This document shows positions 47,506 through 56,370 of a stretch of 64,000 nt of DNA, in pieces. Every line of letters begins with the position of its first letter. The first letter of the stretch is position 1. The position numbers and the translations under genes are program-made. The notes under the pieces were generated by a model. The model worked only from the letters and a program-made list of their open reading frames with translations, had not been told where the DNA came from and ran no database searches. Origin of the DNA: Pseudomonas sp. RIT623 (lineage in GTDB: Bacteria > Pseudomonadota > Gammaproteobacteria > Pseudomonadales > Pseudomonadaceae); contig NZ_SOZA01000001.1 in the NCBI RefSeq assembly GCF_004519305.1, forward strand, positions 62,001-126,000, written 5' to 3'.

Positions 47506-48753
47506 ATGGATGCATTCAACTACCGCGGCGGCGAACTGTTCGCCGAAGGGGTGGCCCTGGCGGCGCTCGCCGAACGCTTCGGCACCCCCACCTATGTGTA
47601 TTCGCGCGCCCATATCGAGGCCCAGTACCGTAGCTACACCGAGGCCCTGCAAGGGGTCGACCACCTGGTATGCTTCGCGGTCAAGGCCAACTCCAACCTG
47701 GGTGTGCTGAACCTGTTGGCACGCCTGGGCGCTGGCTTCGACATCGTCTCGGGCGGGGAGCTTGAGCGCGTGCTGGCCGCCGGTGGCCGCGCCGATCGCG
47801 TGGTGTTCTCCGGGGTCGGCAAGACCCGCGCCGACATGCGCCGCGCCCTGGAAGTCGGCGTGCACTGCTTCAATGTCGAATCCGCCGACGAGCTCGAGCG
47901 CCTGCAAGTGGTAGCTGCCGAACTGGGCAAGGTGGCCCCGGTATCGCTGCGGGTCAACCCGGACGTCGATGCCGGCACCCACCCGTACATCTCCACCGGT
48001 CTCAAGGAAAACAAGTTCGGTATTGCCATCGCCGATGCCGAAACGCTCTACGTGCGCGCCGCGCAGTTGCCCAACCTCGAGGTGGTCGGTGTCGACTGCC
48101 ACATCGGCTCGCAACTGACCAGCGTCGAACCGTTCCTCGATGCCCTGGACCGCCTGCTGGTGCTGGTCGACCGCCTGGGCGAATGCGGCATCCACCTGCG
48201 TCACCTCGACCTCGGTGGCGGCGTCGGCGTGCGCTACCGCGACGAACAGCCCCCGCTACTGGCCGACTACATCCAGGCCATCCGCGAGCGCGTCGGCGAC
48301 CGCGACCTGGCCCTGGTGTTCGAGCCGGGCCGCTACATCGTCGCCAACGGCGGCGTGCTGCTGACCCACGTGGAATACCTCAAGCATACCGAGCACAAGG
48401 ACTTCGCCATCATCGACGCGGCCATGAACGACCTGATCCGCCCGGCCCTGTACCAGGCCTGGATGGATGTCAGCGCGGTCAAGCCCCGTGACGGCAAGGG
48501 CCGTGCCTACGACCTGGTCGGGCCGATCTGCGAGACCGGCGACTTCCTCGCCAAGGACCGCGTGCTCGACCTCGCCGAGGGCGACCTGCTGGCCGTGCGC
48601 TCGGCGGGCGCCTATGGTTTCGTCATGAGCTCCAACTACAACACCCGTGGCCGCTGCGCCGAAGTGCTGGTCGATGGTGACCAGGCCTTCGAAGTGCGTC
48701 GCCGCGAGACCGTCGCCGAACTGTTCGCCGGCGAAAGCCTGCTGCCGGAGTAA
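47506..48753 (+). CDS. lysA: Diaminopimelate decarboxylase
   Basis: PLP enzyme of 415 aa making lysine from meso-diaminopimelate. It has the PLP lysine in [35 protein letters not shown] and the second-domain catalytic cysteine in [14 protein letters not shown]. Located between lptM and dapF, which supplies its substrate. AAGGAAATCCC precedes the ATG. Confidence 0.97.
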   Translation: MDAFNYRGGELFAEGVALAALAERFGTPTYVYSRAHIEAQYRSYTEALQGVDHLVCFAVKANSNLGVLNLLARLGAGFDIVSGGELERVLAAGGRADRVVFSGVGKTRADMRRALEVGVHCFNVESADELERLQVVAAELGKVAPVSLRVNPDVDAGTHPYISTGLKENKFGIAIADAETLYVRAAQLPNLEVVGVDCHIGSQLTSVEPFLDALDRLLVLVDRLGECGIHLRHLDLGGGVGVRYRDEQPPLLADYIQAIRERVGDRDLALVFEPGRYIVANGGVLLTHVEYLKHTEHKDFAIIDAAMNDLIRPALYQAWMDVSAVKPRDGKGRAYDLVGPICETGDFLAKDRVLDLAEGDLLAVRSAGAYGFVMSSNYNTRGRCAEVLVDGDQAFEVRRRETVAELFAGESLLPE

Positions 48754-48757
48754 GCCC

Positions 48758-49588
48758 ATGTTGCTGCGCTTTACCAAGATGCATGGGCTGGGCAACGACT
48801 TCATGGTCCTCGACCTGGTCAGCCAGCACGCGCATATCCAACCCAAGCACGCCAAGCAATGGGGTGACCGCAACACCGGCATCGGCTTCGACCAGTTGCT
48901 GATCGTCGAGGCGCCGAACAACCCGGAAGTGGACTTCCGCTACCGGATCTTCAACGCCGACGGCTCCGAGGTCGAACAATGCGGCAACGGCGCGCGCTGC
49001 TTCGCCCGTTTCGTGCTGGACAAGCGCCTGACCGCGAAGAAGCGCATCCGCGTCGAAACCAAGGGCGGCATCATCGAGCTGGACGTGCGCAACGATGGCC
49101 AGGTCTGCGTCGACATGGGCCCTCCACGCTTCGCCCCGGCCGAGATCCCGTTCGTCGCCGACCAGCAGGCGCCAAGCTATGCGTTGCAGGTCGATGGCCA
49201 GGTGCACCAGATCGCCGCAGTGTCCATGGGCAACCCGCACACGGTGCTGCGCGTCGACGACGTGCGCAGCGCGCCGGTGCACGAGCTGGGGCCGAAGATC
49301 GAGCACCATCCGCGCTTCCCGCAGCGGGTCAACGCCGGCTTCATCCAGGTAGTCGACCGCCACCGCGCCAACCTGCGGGTGTGGGAGCGTGGCGCCGGTG
49401 AAACCTTGGCCTGCGGCACCGGTGCTTGCGCCGCTGCCGTTGCGGCCATCAGCCAAGGCTGGATGGATTCGCCAGTGACCATCGACCTGCCCGGCGGCCG
49501 TCTGAACATCGAATGGGCCGGCCCCGGCAAGCCCGTCTTGATGACCGGCCCAGCCGTTCGCGTATTCGAAGGACAAGTTCGTCTTTAA
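48758..49588 (+). CDS. dapF: Diaminopimelate epimerase
   Basis: Cofactor-free racemase of 276 aa converting LL- to meso-diaminopimelate. Catalytic cysteines are in [13 protein letters not shown] and [13 protein letters not shown]; the N-terminal [11 protein letters not shown] motif is intact. It starts 4 bp after lysA. Confidence 0.97.
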   Translation: MLLRFTKMHGLGNDFMVLDLVSQHAHIQPKHAKQWGDRNTGIGFDQLLIVEAPNNPEVDFRYRIFNADGSEVEQCGNGARCFARFVLDKRLTAKKRIRVETKGGIIELDVRNDGQVCVDMGPPRFAPAEIPFVADQQAPSYALQVDGQVHQIAAVSMGNPHTVLRVDDVRSAPVHELGPKIEHHPRFPQRVNAGFIQVVDRHRANLRVWERGAGETLACGTGACAAAVAAISQGWMDSPVTIDLPGGRLNIEWAGPGKPVLMTGPAVRVFEGQVRL

Positions 49589-49601
49589 GCGAGTATCCGC
49601 C

Positions 49602-50300
49602 ATGACCGATCAGCCTAACGTTGCACCCGAGCTCGACGTCGAAACCGTGGTCGCCTACCTGCGCGCCCACCCGACTTTCTTCGCCGAGCACGACGAACTG
49701 CTGGTCGAACAGCGCATTCCCCACCAGCGTGGCGACAGCGTGTCGCTGGTGGAGCGCCAGCTCAAGCTACTGCGCGACCGCAACATCGAGATGCGCCATC
49801 GCCTGTCGCAACTGATGGATGTGGCTCGCGACAACGACCGGCTGTTCGACAAGACCCGTCGGCTGATCCTCGACCTGCTCGACGCCAACAGCCTGGAAGA
49901 GGTGGTAATGGCGGTCGAGGACAGCCTGCGCCAGGAGTTCCAGGTGCCCTTCGTCAGCCTGATCCTGTTCGGTGAAAACGCAGCCCCCGTAGGGCGCTGG
50001 GTCTCCGGGGCCGAGGCACAGCAGGCGATCGGTGGCCTGATCGCCGGTGGCAAGACCACCAGCGGCAGCCTGCGCGAACACGAACTGGCGTTCCTGTTCG
50101 GTGACGCGCAGTACAAGGAAGTCGGTTCCAGCGCCGTGGCCACCCTGGAGTACCAGGGCCTGCACGGCGTGCTGGCGATCGGCAGCCGCGACCCGCAGCA
50201 CTACAAGAGCAGCGTCGGTACCCTGTTCCTCAGCTACATCGCCGAAGTGCTCGGCCGCGTGGTGCCGCGCTTCACCCTGACGCTGCGCTCGGTGCGCTGA
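49602..50300 (+). CDS. DUF484 (GAF-like) protein
   Basis: Protein of 232 aa of the DUF484 family: an N-terminal helical region ([19 protein letters not shown], then a coiled coil) followed by a GAF-like domain (about 90-225). The family is nearly always encoded between dapF and xerC; its role is unknown. The stop overlaps the xerC ATG (TGATG). Confidence 0.9.
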   Translation: MTDQPNVAPELDVETVVAYLRAHPTFFAEHDELLVEQRIPHQRGDSVSLVERQLKLLRDRNIEMRHRLSQLMDVARDNDRLFDKTRRLILDLLDANSLEEVVMAVEDSLRQEFQVPFVSLILFGENAAPVGRWVSGAEAQQAIGGLIAGGKTTSGSLREHELAFLFGDAQYKEVGSSAVATLEYQGLHGVLAIGSRDPQHYKSSVGTLFLSYIAEVLGRVVPRFTLTLRSVR

Positions 50301-51199
50301 TGGAACGCCAGCTGGAAGCTTATTGCGCACACCTGCGCAACGAGCGCCAGGTGTCCGCGCACACCCTGCTGGCGTACCGCCGCGACCTCGAGAAAGTCAT
50401 CGAATTCTGCAACACCCAAGGCATCGCCGGCTGGGCCGGGCTGCAAGTCCAGCAGCTGCGCCAGCTAGTGGCGCGCCAGCATCACCATGGCCAATCGTCG
50501 CGCAGCCTGGCGCGTCTGCTCTCGGCGGTGCGCGGGTTGTACCGCTACCTCAACCGCGAAGGCCTGTGCCAGCACGACCCAGCCAACGGCCTGACGCCGC
50601 CCAAGGGCGACCGCCGCCTGCCCAAGGCGCTGGACACCGACCGCGCCCTGCAACTGCTCGACGGCGGCGTCGACGATGAGTTCATCGCCCGCCGCGACCA
50701 AGCCATTCTCGAGCTGTTCTACTCCTCCGGCCTGCGCCTGTCGGAGCTGACCGGCCTCGACCTAGCCCAATTGGACCTGGCCGCCGGCCTGGTGCAGGTG
50801 CTCGGCAAGGGCGGCAAGAGCCGCGTGCTGCCGGTCGGGCGCAAGGCCCGCGAGGCGCTGCAGGCCTGGCTGCGCCTGCGCGGCATCGGCGGCCCGCTGG
50901 ACGATGCAGTATTCATCACTCGCCAGGGCAAGCGCCTGAGCCCCCGAGCCATCCAGATGCGGGTCAAGACCGCCGGTGAGCGCGAGCTGGGCCAGCACCT
51001 GCACCCGCACATGCTTCGCCACTCCTTCGCCAGCCATTTGCTGGAGTCGTCCCAGGACCTGCGCGCGGTGCAGGAGATGCTCGGTCACGCCGACATCAGC
51101 ACCACGCAGATCTACACCCACCTGGACTTCCAGCACCTGGCCGCGGTGTACGATAGCGCCCATCCTCGGGCCAAACGCAGCAAGGGCACGGACTCATGA
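50300..51199 (+). CDS. xerC: Site-specific tyrosine recombinase XerC
   Basis: Recombinase of 299 aa that, with XerD, resolves chromosome dimers at dif. The N-terminal SAM-like core-binding domain is followed by the catalytic domain with arginine in [13 protein letters not shown], lysine in [23 protein letters not shown], the second histidine in LGHADIST and the nucleophilic tyrosine in TQIYTHLDF. All six catalytic positions are present. Part of the lptM-lysA-dapF-DUF484-xerC-HAD run. Confidence 0.96.
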   Translation: MERQLEAYCAHLRNERQVSAHTLLAYRRDLEKVIEFCNTQGIAGWAGLQVQQLRQLVARQHHHGQSSRSLARLLSAVRGLYRYLNREGLCQHDPANGLTPPKGDRRLPKALDTDRALQLLDGGVDDEFIARRDQAILELFYSSGLRLSELTGLDLAQLDLAAGLVQVLGKGGKSRVLPVGRKAREALQAWLRLRGIGGPLDDAVFITRQGKRLSPRAIQMRVKTAGERELGQHLHPHMLRHSFASHLLESSQDLRAVQEMLGHADISTTQIYTHLDFQHLAAVYDSAHPRAKRSKGTDS

Positions 51200-51891
51200 G
51201 CATCAAGCTGATCACCTTCGACCTCGACGACACCTTGTGGGACACCGCGCCGGTCATCGCCAGCGCCGAAGTCGTCCTGCGCGACTGGCTCGAAGCTAAC
51301 GCGCCGATCCTCGGCGGCGTGCCGGTGGAGCACCTGTTCGCCATCCGCGAGCGCCTGGTACAGGCCGAGCCGGGCCTCAAGCACCGTATCAGCGCCCTGC
51401 GCCGGCGGGTGCTGTTCCACGCCCTGGAAGAGGTCGGCTACAGCGAGAAACACGCCCAGGAACTGGCCAACGAAGGTTTCGAGGTGTTCCTGCACGCCCG
51501 CCACCAGGTGGAGGTATTCCCCGAGGTGCTGCCGGTGCTGGAGATCCTGCGCCACCACTACACCCTCGGCGTGGTCACCAACGGCAATGCCGACGTGCGC
51601 CGACTGGGTCTGGCAGACTACTTCCGCTTCGCCCTGTGCGCGGAGGACCTGGGGATAGGCAAGCCTGATCCGGCCCCCTTCTTTGAAGCACTGAAGCGTG
51701 GCGAGGTGGACGCCGGAGCGGCGGTGCACATCGGCGATCACCCCGGCGACGACATCGCCGGAGCCCAACGCGCCGGGCTGCGGGCGGTGTGGTTCAACCC
51801 GCAGCACAGGCCCTGGGCCGGCGAGCAGGCGCCGGATGCCGAAATCCAGCGGCTGTCGCAGTTGCCCGACGTGCTGTCGCGCTGGCGCTGA
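51196..51891 (+). CDS. HAD-superfamily hydrolase (YigB type)
   Basis: Haloacid-dehalogenase phosphatase of 231 aa. Motif I is [10 protein letters not shown], motif [12 protein letters not shown], motif III the lysine in [10 protein letters not shown] and motif [19 protein letters not shown]. It resembles YigB, a phosphatase of flavin phosphates, often encoded after xerC. The ATG overlaps the xerC stop by 4 bp. Confidence 0.88.
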   Translation: MSIKLITFDLDDTLWDTAPVIASAEVVLRDWLEANAPILGGVPVEHLFAIRERLVQAEPGLKHRISALRRRVLFHALEEVGYSEKHAQELANEGFEVFLHARHQVEVFPEVLPVLEILRHHYTLGVVTNGNADVRRLGLADYFRFALCAEDLGIGKPDPAPFFEALKRGEVDAGAAVHIGDHPGDDIAGAQRAGLRAVWFNPQHRPWAGEQAPDAEIQRLSQLPDVLSRWR

Positions 51892-51923
51892 CATTGAGGA
51901 CGCGGCACAAAACCCAAAGGCAC

Positions 51924-51954
51924 AAAAAAGCCCGCAGCGACGGCGGGCTTTTTT
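51924..51954. terminator. Bidirectional terminator between the HAD gene and sutA
   Basis: AAAAAAGCCCGC and GCGGGCTTTTTT are perfect arms around AGCGACG (or a shorter loop). It serves both the plus-strand operon and sutA on the minus strand. Confidence 0.9.
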
Positions 51955-51966
51955 GCGTTCAGCCAC

Positions 51967-52296
51967 TCAGATAGGGCGGCTGCCGTACTTGTTGTCCGGC
52001 TTCTTGGGCGGATCGGCGACCACGTTGGCCTCCACTTCCTGCACCTTGCCACCGCGCGACAGAAACTCTTCCATCGCCTTGGCCAGCGCATCGCGCTCTT
52101 TCTGCTTGGCTTCCATGCTCGGCATCTCGTCTACCGAGACCGCCGCCTTGGACTTGCCCTTGGCCGCCGGCGCCGGGCTGCTGTCGTCGTCGCCGGAGTC
52201 TTCCGCGCCGTCGTCAGCCGCGGCTTCGAGGCCTTCATCACCCTCGTCTTCGTCGCCTACTTCGAGGTCATCATTTTCCAGATCGTCGTCGCTCAT
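51967..52296 (-). CDS. sutA: SutA, RNA-polymerase-binding survival regulator
   Basis: Acidic, largely disordered protein of 109 aa. The N-terminus is a long aspartate/glutamate tract (DDDLENDDLEVGDEDEGDEG) and the C-terminal part has the helix AKAMEEFLSRGGKVQEVEAN and the tail DNKYGSRPI. SutA of P. aeruginosa binds RNA polymerase and helps transcription in slow growth. GAGG lies 7 nt before the ATG. A TAGAAT that could be a -10 box lies about 270 bp upstream. Confidence 0.92.
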   Translation of the reverse strand: MSDDDLENDDLEVGDEDEGDEGLEAAADDGAEDSGDDDSSPAPAAKGKSKAAVSVDEMPSMEAKQKERDALAKAMEEFLSRGGKVQEVEANVVADPPKKPDNKYGSRPI

Positions 52297-52687
52297 GTTC
52301 TACCTCATGACTTGCGAAAAGCAGGTTAGTTATAGACCGGCGCAGCCGTAGACCGGCAGCCACCAGTGAAAATTCAACTGGCCGTGGGTTGGCCACTGCC
52401 CTGGGTGTCCGCCCCCTGGTGGAGGGCCCGGCACCCTGCAGGCCCTGCTCCTGGCAAGGCCTGACGAAATCGTGTTTGACCCTTGCTGGCCACAGGCTAT
52501 TGGCAAGCCTAGCAAAGGGTGGCGAAGTGTGTGTGGACGACTCGTCCTTCACTCTTCGGCGCGCATTCTAGCGCGCTCGCGGAAAAAGCAAAGCACCAGA
52601 AACGCCCAATGACTTGTAAGTTTTCCGCCCAGGTCGCGAACAGGACAGCGAAACCGTTTGCCCGGCGCCAAGCGACAAACTACAGGC
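52297..52687. other. Gene-free region between sutA and amtB
   Basis: No convincing reading frame. On the minus strand TAGAAT (complement at 52565-52570) preceded at about 17 bp by CTTTGC could be the sutA promoter, which would give a leader of about 265 nt. GCGCGC-ATTCTA-GCGCGC brackets that -10 box symmetrically. Confidence 0.4.
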
Positions 52688-52711
52688 AAAAAAATGCCCG
52701 GCGAACCGGGC
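52688..52711 (-). terminator. Intrinsic terminator of amtB
   Basis: On the minus strand GCCCGG-TTCG-CCGGGC is followed by ATTTTTTT, 20 bp past the amtB stop. Confidence 0.9.
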
Positions 52712-52730
52712 AAGTTTTCCTACAGGGCGA

Positions 52731-54062
52731 TTACAGGTTGTAGCCGCGCTCGTTGTGCTGAGCCAGGTCGAGGCCGACCGACTCTTCTTCATCGCTGACT
52801 CGCAGGCCCATCACCAGGTCGAGTACCTTGAGGATCACGTAGGTGACGATGGCGGTATAGACCACGGTGAAGATCACCCCCTTGGCCTGGATCCAGAACT
52901 GCGCGCCGATGTCGGTCACCGCGCCGAAGCCGCCCAGGGCAGGCGCCGCGAACACACCGGTAAGCAACGCGCCGACGATCCCGCCGATACCGTGCACGCC
53001 GAAGGCGTCGAGGGAGTCGTCATAACCGAGCTTGCGCTTGAGGCTGGTGGCGCAGAAGTAGCAGATCACCCCCGAGGCCAGGCCGATCACCAGCGCGCCC
53101 ATCGGGCCGACAGTGCCGGCGGCCGGGGTAATGGCGACCAGGCCCGCGACCACGCCGGAGGCGATGCCCAGGGCGCTGGGTTTGCCGTGGCCAATCCACT
53201 CGGCGAACATCCAGCCCAGCGCGGCGGCGGCGGTGGCGATCTGGGTCACCAGCATGGCCATGCCGGCGGTGCCGTTGGCGGCGGCGGCGGAGCCGGCATT
53301 GAAACCGAACCAGCCGATCCACAGCATGGCCGCGCCCATCAGGGTGTAGCCCAGGTTGTGCGGGGCCATCGGCGTGGTCGGGTAGCCCTTGCGCTTGCCC
53401 AGCACCAGGCAGCAGACCAGGCCGGCGATACCAGCGTTGATGTGCACCACGGTGCCGCCGGCGAAGTCCAGCACGCCCCAGTCCCACATCAGCGCGCCGT
53501 CACCGCTCCAGACCATGTGCGCGATCGGCGCATAGACCAGGGTGAACCACACCGCCATGAAGATCAGCATCGCCGAAAACTTCATGCGTTCGGCAAAGGC
53601 GCCGACGATCAGCGCCGGAGTGATGATCGCGAAGGTCATCTGGAAGGTGATGAACACCGCTTCCGGGAACAAGGCGGTGGCCGAGGTCAGGTTGGCCGGC
53701 GTGACGCCGCTGAGGAAGGCCTTGGAGAAGCCGCCAATGAAGGAATTGAGGTTGAGCACGCCCTTTTCCATGCCCGTGGTGTCGAACGCCAGGCTGTAGC
53801 CGTAGACGACCCACAGAATGCTCATCAGGCCGGTGATGGCGAAGCACTGCATCATCACCGACAGCACGTTCTTCGAACGCACCATGCCGCCGTAGAACAG
53901 GGCCAGGCCAGGGATGGTCATGAACAGCACCAGCGCCGTGGCGGTGAGCATCCAGGCGGTGTCGCCGGAGTTCAGCGCCGGGGCAGCTTCCTCGGCCAGG
54001 GCCAGCCCTGGCATTACGAGGGACAATAGGGCTCCTAGCCCTGCGATCTTGCGCAGAGTCAT
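52731..54062 (-). CDS. amtB: Ammonium transporter
   Basis: Trimeric inner-membrane ammonium channel of 443 aa with a cleavable signal (to about residue 23, LALA-EE) and 11 helices. The twin-histidine pore residues lie in GGTVVHINAG and FGVHGIGGIVG; FYGGMVRSKN and the phenylalanine gate are present. AGGAG lies 8 nt before the ATG. It is encoded after glnK, whose product plugs the channel when nitrogen is plentiful. Confidence 0.96.
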   Translation of the reverse strand: MTLRKIAGLGALLSLVMPGLALAEEAAPALNSGDTAWMLTATALVLFMTIPGLALFYGGMVRSKNVLSVMMQCFAITGLMSILWVVYGYSLAFDTTGMEKGVLNLNSFIGGFSKAFLSGVTPANLTSATALFPEAVFITFQMTFAIITPALIVGAFAERMKFSAMLIFMAVWFTLVYAPIAHMVWSGDGALMWDWGVLDFAGGTVVHINAGIAGLVCCLVLGKRKGYPTTPMAPHNLGYTLMGAAMLWIGWFGFNAGSAAAANGTAGMAMLVTQIATAAAALGWMFAEWIGHGKPSALGIASGVVAGLVAITPAAGTVGPMGALVIGLASGVICYFCATSLKRKLGYDDSLDAFGVHGIGGIVGALLTGVFAAPALGGFGAVTDIGAQFWIQAKGVIFTVVYTAIVTYVILKVLDLVMGLRVSDEEESVGLDLAQHNERGYNL

Positions 54063-54108
54063 GTTGTTTTCTCCTGGGGCGTTGGGTTTGGTGAGGCGGT
54101 GCTGCTGT

Positions 54109-54851
<743 letters not shown>

Positions 54852-55115
54852 ATGCTCGCCCCCAAAGCCTTTCTCGATGCCCTGAGCGACCAGGCTTCGC
54901 GCCTGTTCAGCGGCGACACCGCACAGCCCCGCGCCGAGCTCGAGAGCCAGTTCAAGGTGCTGATGCAAGGCGCCTTCAGCAAGCTCGACCTGGTCAGCCG
55001 CGAAGAGTTTGACAGCCAGATGGTGGTGCTGGCCCGCACCCGCGCGCGCCTCGAGGCGCTGGAGAAGCAGGTCGCCGAGCTGGAAGCCCGGATGACACCG
55101 CCCGCCACAGAATAA
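54852..55115 (+). CDS. ubiK: Ubiquinone biosynthesis accessory factor UbiK
   Basis: Small protein of 87 aa of the BMFP/YqiC family. The N-terminal helix (LDALSDQASRLF) and the C-terminal coiled coil (FDSQMVVLARTRARLEALEKQ) are typical of UbiK, which together with UbiJ supports aerobic ubiquinone synthesis. Shine-Dalgarno is weak. Confidence 0.9.
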   Translation: MLAPKAFLDALSDQASRLFSGDTAQPRAELESQFKVLMQGAFSKLDLVSREEFDSQMVVLARTRARLEALEKQVAELEARMTPPATE

Positions 55116-55139
55116 CCCCCGATACACGGAGTGTTCGCC

Positions 55140-55568
55140 ATGAAAGTCAGTGCCCGCAATGTCTTCGAAGGTACCGTCAGCGCCGTCCAGCCTGGCGCGG
55201 TGAATGCCGAGGTCGAGCTGACCCTGGGCGGCGGCGAGAAACTGGTGGCAGTGGTCACCATGGCCAGCCTGCACAACCTCAGTATCAACGTCGGCAAGCA
55301 GGCCGTGGCACTGGTCAAGGCACCGTGGGTGGTGCTGATGACCGATGCCGCTGGCTACAGGCTGTCGGCGCGCAACAGCCTCGAAGGTGAAGTGCTGCGG
55401 GTCGGCGACGGCGCGGTGAATGCCGAGGTGGTGCTGAAGCTGTCCGGCGGCACCGAGGTGTATGCCATCGTCACCCGCGAAGCAGTGCAGGAGCTTGGCC
55501 TGAAGCCGGGTGTGAAGGCCACCGCGCTGATCAAGGCCTCGCACATCATCCTGGGTGCCAAGCCCTGA
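55140..55568 (+). CDS. Molbindin (two TOBE/Mop domains)
   Basis: Molybdate-binding protein of 142 aa with two tandem Mop/TOBE domains: SARNVFEGTVSAVQPGAVNAEV and SARNSLEGEVLRVGDGAVNAEV open the two halves (each in under 20-residue pieces: SARNVFEGTV / SARNSLEGEV). It stores or buffers molybdate or tungstate. GGAG lies 8 nt before the ATG. It follows ubiK by 24 bp and could share its transcript. Confidence 0.88.
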   Translation: MKVSARNVFEGTVSAVQPGAVNAEVELTLGGGEKLVAVVTMASLHNLSINVGKQAVALVKAPWVVLMTDAAGYRLSARNSLEGEVLRVGDGAVNAEVVLKLSGGTEVYAIVTREAVQELGLKPGVKATALIKASHIILGAKP

Positions 55569-55690
55569 TCGAATGCCCGCTTCTACCTTGCCAAGGTAGA
55601 AGCGGGGTTGCCCCGCGATGCTAATCGCGCGGCATACTGGATTAATTCCCCTCCCAGCAGATGAAACTTGTTTAAGTTACGTCTTCCCGG

Positions 55691-55719
55691 TTGACTTCCC
55701 CGCTATGCTTTGCATAAAG
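55691..55719 (+). promoter_or_regulatory. Candidate mgtA promoter
   Basis: TTGACT (55691-55696) and CATAAA (55713-55718) with 16-bp spacing, or ATAAAG with 17. Transcription from here would start near 55725 and give a leader of about 640 nt. TTGTTTAAG just upstream (about 55668) is a possible half-site for PhoP, but a full PhoP direct repeat is not clear. Confidence 0.4.
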
Positions 55720-55768
55720 TTCACCCGCCCCGAAAAGCGGGCCTTTATTTCAACTCACGAAGAATTCA

Positions 55769-55846
55769 ATGGACACAGTATCTAGTCGCTGTCTGGCAGC
55801 CGTTGGCCGCCAGGCACTTGAACCGGAACTCCGGGCCCGCCCCTAG
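55769..55846 (+). CDS. mgtA leader ORF 1 (25 aa)
   Basis: ATG to TAG, MDTVSSRCLAAVGRQALEPE then LRARP. The last residue before the stop is proline. No strong Shine-Dalgarno (AAGAATTCA). It ends 4 bp before the first copy of GGCAAGC (55851-55857), so a ribosome finishing here would cover that segment. Real translation is unproven. Confidence 0.3.
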   Translation: MDTVSSRCLAAVGRQALEPELRARP

Positions 55847-55850
55847 GTCG

Positions 55851-55923
55851 GGCAAGCCGCGCCAGAGCCTGATGCTCCGCCGTAGCTTGCCGCCCCGGGT
55901 GCCCGCCCGGTCGGAGGCAAGCT
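55851..55923 (+). promoter_or_regulatory. Three-segment alternative pairing over the leader ORF 2 ribosome site
   Basis: GGCAAGC occurs at 55851-55857 and again at 55916-55922, and GCTTGCC (55885-55891) lies between. The middle segment can pair with either copy. Pairing with the second copy (8 bp, AGCTTGCC/GGCAAGCT) covers the end of the GGAGG (55913-55917) of leader ORF 2; pairing with the first copy frees it. Confidence 0.5.
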
Positions 55924-55924
55924 C

Positions 55925-56035
55925 ATGAACCCCGATATCGCTACCCCTCGCCTGCGCGCCTTTGCGCACAAGGCCCCGTACCGTCCTGTCCGCGGCTGGG
56001 GCTTGTCCTCGCCCCTGAAACCGCCCAGTCGATAG
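55925..56035 (+). CDS. mgtA leader ORF 2, proline-rich MgtL-like peptide (36 aa)
   Basis: ATG at 55925 has a perfect GGAGG 7 nt upstream, the best ribosome site in the leader. The peptide begins MNPDIATPRLRAF and continues through KAPYRPVRGW to LSSPLKPPSR; six prolines in 36 residues and a PP near the end. Its start (M-N-P-D) resembles E. coli MgtL (begins M-E-P-D-P-T-P). In enterobacteria failure to complete this peptide at low Mg2+ or low proline raises mgtA expression. The same role is inferred here. Confidence 0.55.
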   Translation: MNPDIATPRLRAFAHKAPYRPVRGWGLSSPLKPPSR

Positions 56036-56115
56036 CGCGCCCGTTGCTGCCTGCAGTGACGCGCGCGATGCTGTCCGTTCACTGAACTGACGCCATTTAA
56101 ATCGTCAGAAACTTC

Positions 56116-56139
56116 CGAACTTTTATTAATTAAAGTTCG
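56116..56139 (+). promoter_or_regulatory. Inverted repeat in the mgtA leader
   Basis: CGAACTTT (56116-56123) and AAAGTTCG (56132-56139) form a perfect 8-bp stem around TATTAATT. AAAGTTCGCTG recurs at 56202-56212 and CAGCGAAC at 56236-56243 is complementary to GTTCGCTG of either copy, giving alternative structures. Confidence 0.45.
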
Positions 56140-56184
56140 CTGGAGTTCTATTGCCCGCCATTTAGCAAATTGGATTAACCGACC

Positions 56185-56325
56185 ATGGAATCAGCCAGTA
56201 GAAAGTTCGCTGCCGATCTTATTTCCGGCATTCGCCAGCGAACACGTAACCGTCGGAAAAACCACGTTTTTCATTGTTTGAATCATTGCGACACGGGACA
56301 CCTTCACTCACCTTCCCCACCGTGA
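56185..56325 (+). CDS. mgtA leader ORF 3 (46 aa, ends in Pro-Pro)
   Basis: ATG to TGA; begins MESASRKFAADLISG, is basic in the middle (RQRTRNRRKN) and ends HSPSPP before the stop. Terminal Pro-Pro is slow to terminate without EF-P. The stop lies 46 bp before mgtA and 16 bp before the hairpin that overlaps the mgtA Shine-Dalgarno. Shine-Dalgarno is weak, so translation may depend on ORF 2 or be absent. Confidence 0.35.
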   Translation: MESASRKFAADLISGIRQRTRNRRKNHVFHCLNHCDTGHLHSPSPP

Positions 56326-56341
56326 GTCGACTGTGTGTCGT

Positions 56342-56361
56342 GCCGCCTCCTGCGGCAGGAG
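56342..56361 (+). promoter_or_regulatory. Alternative hairpins over the mgtA Shine-Dalgarno
   Basis: Four consecutive 5-base blocks: GCCGC (56342-56346), CTCCT (56347-56351), GCGGC (56352-56356) and AGGAG (56357-56361). GCCGC can pair with GCGGC leaving the ribosome site AGGAG free, or CTCCT can pair with AGGAG and hide it. The two cannot coexist. The mgtA ATG is 9 nt downstream. Confidence 0.55.
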
Positions 56362-56370
56362 CACAGCCAA

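Noticed and set aside
50300..51199. Tyrosine recombinase as sign of an integrated element
   Set aside because: Sequence and neighbours are those of housekeeping XerC, not a phage or island integrase.
55700..56370. M-box or other known Mg2+ riboswitch before mgtA
   Set aside because: I did not find the conserved M-box core or a terminator with U-tract at the expected place; the ORF-based explanation fits better, but a covariance search was not possible.
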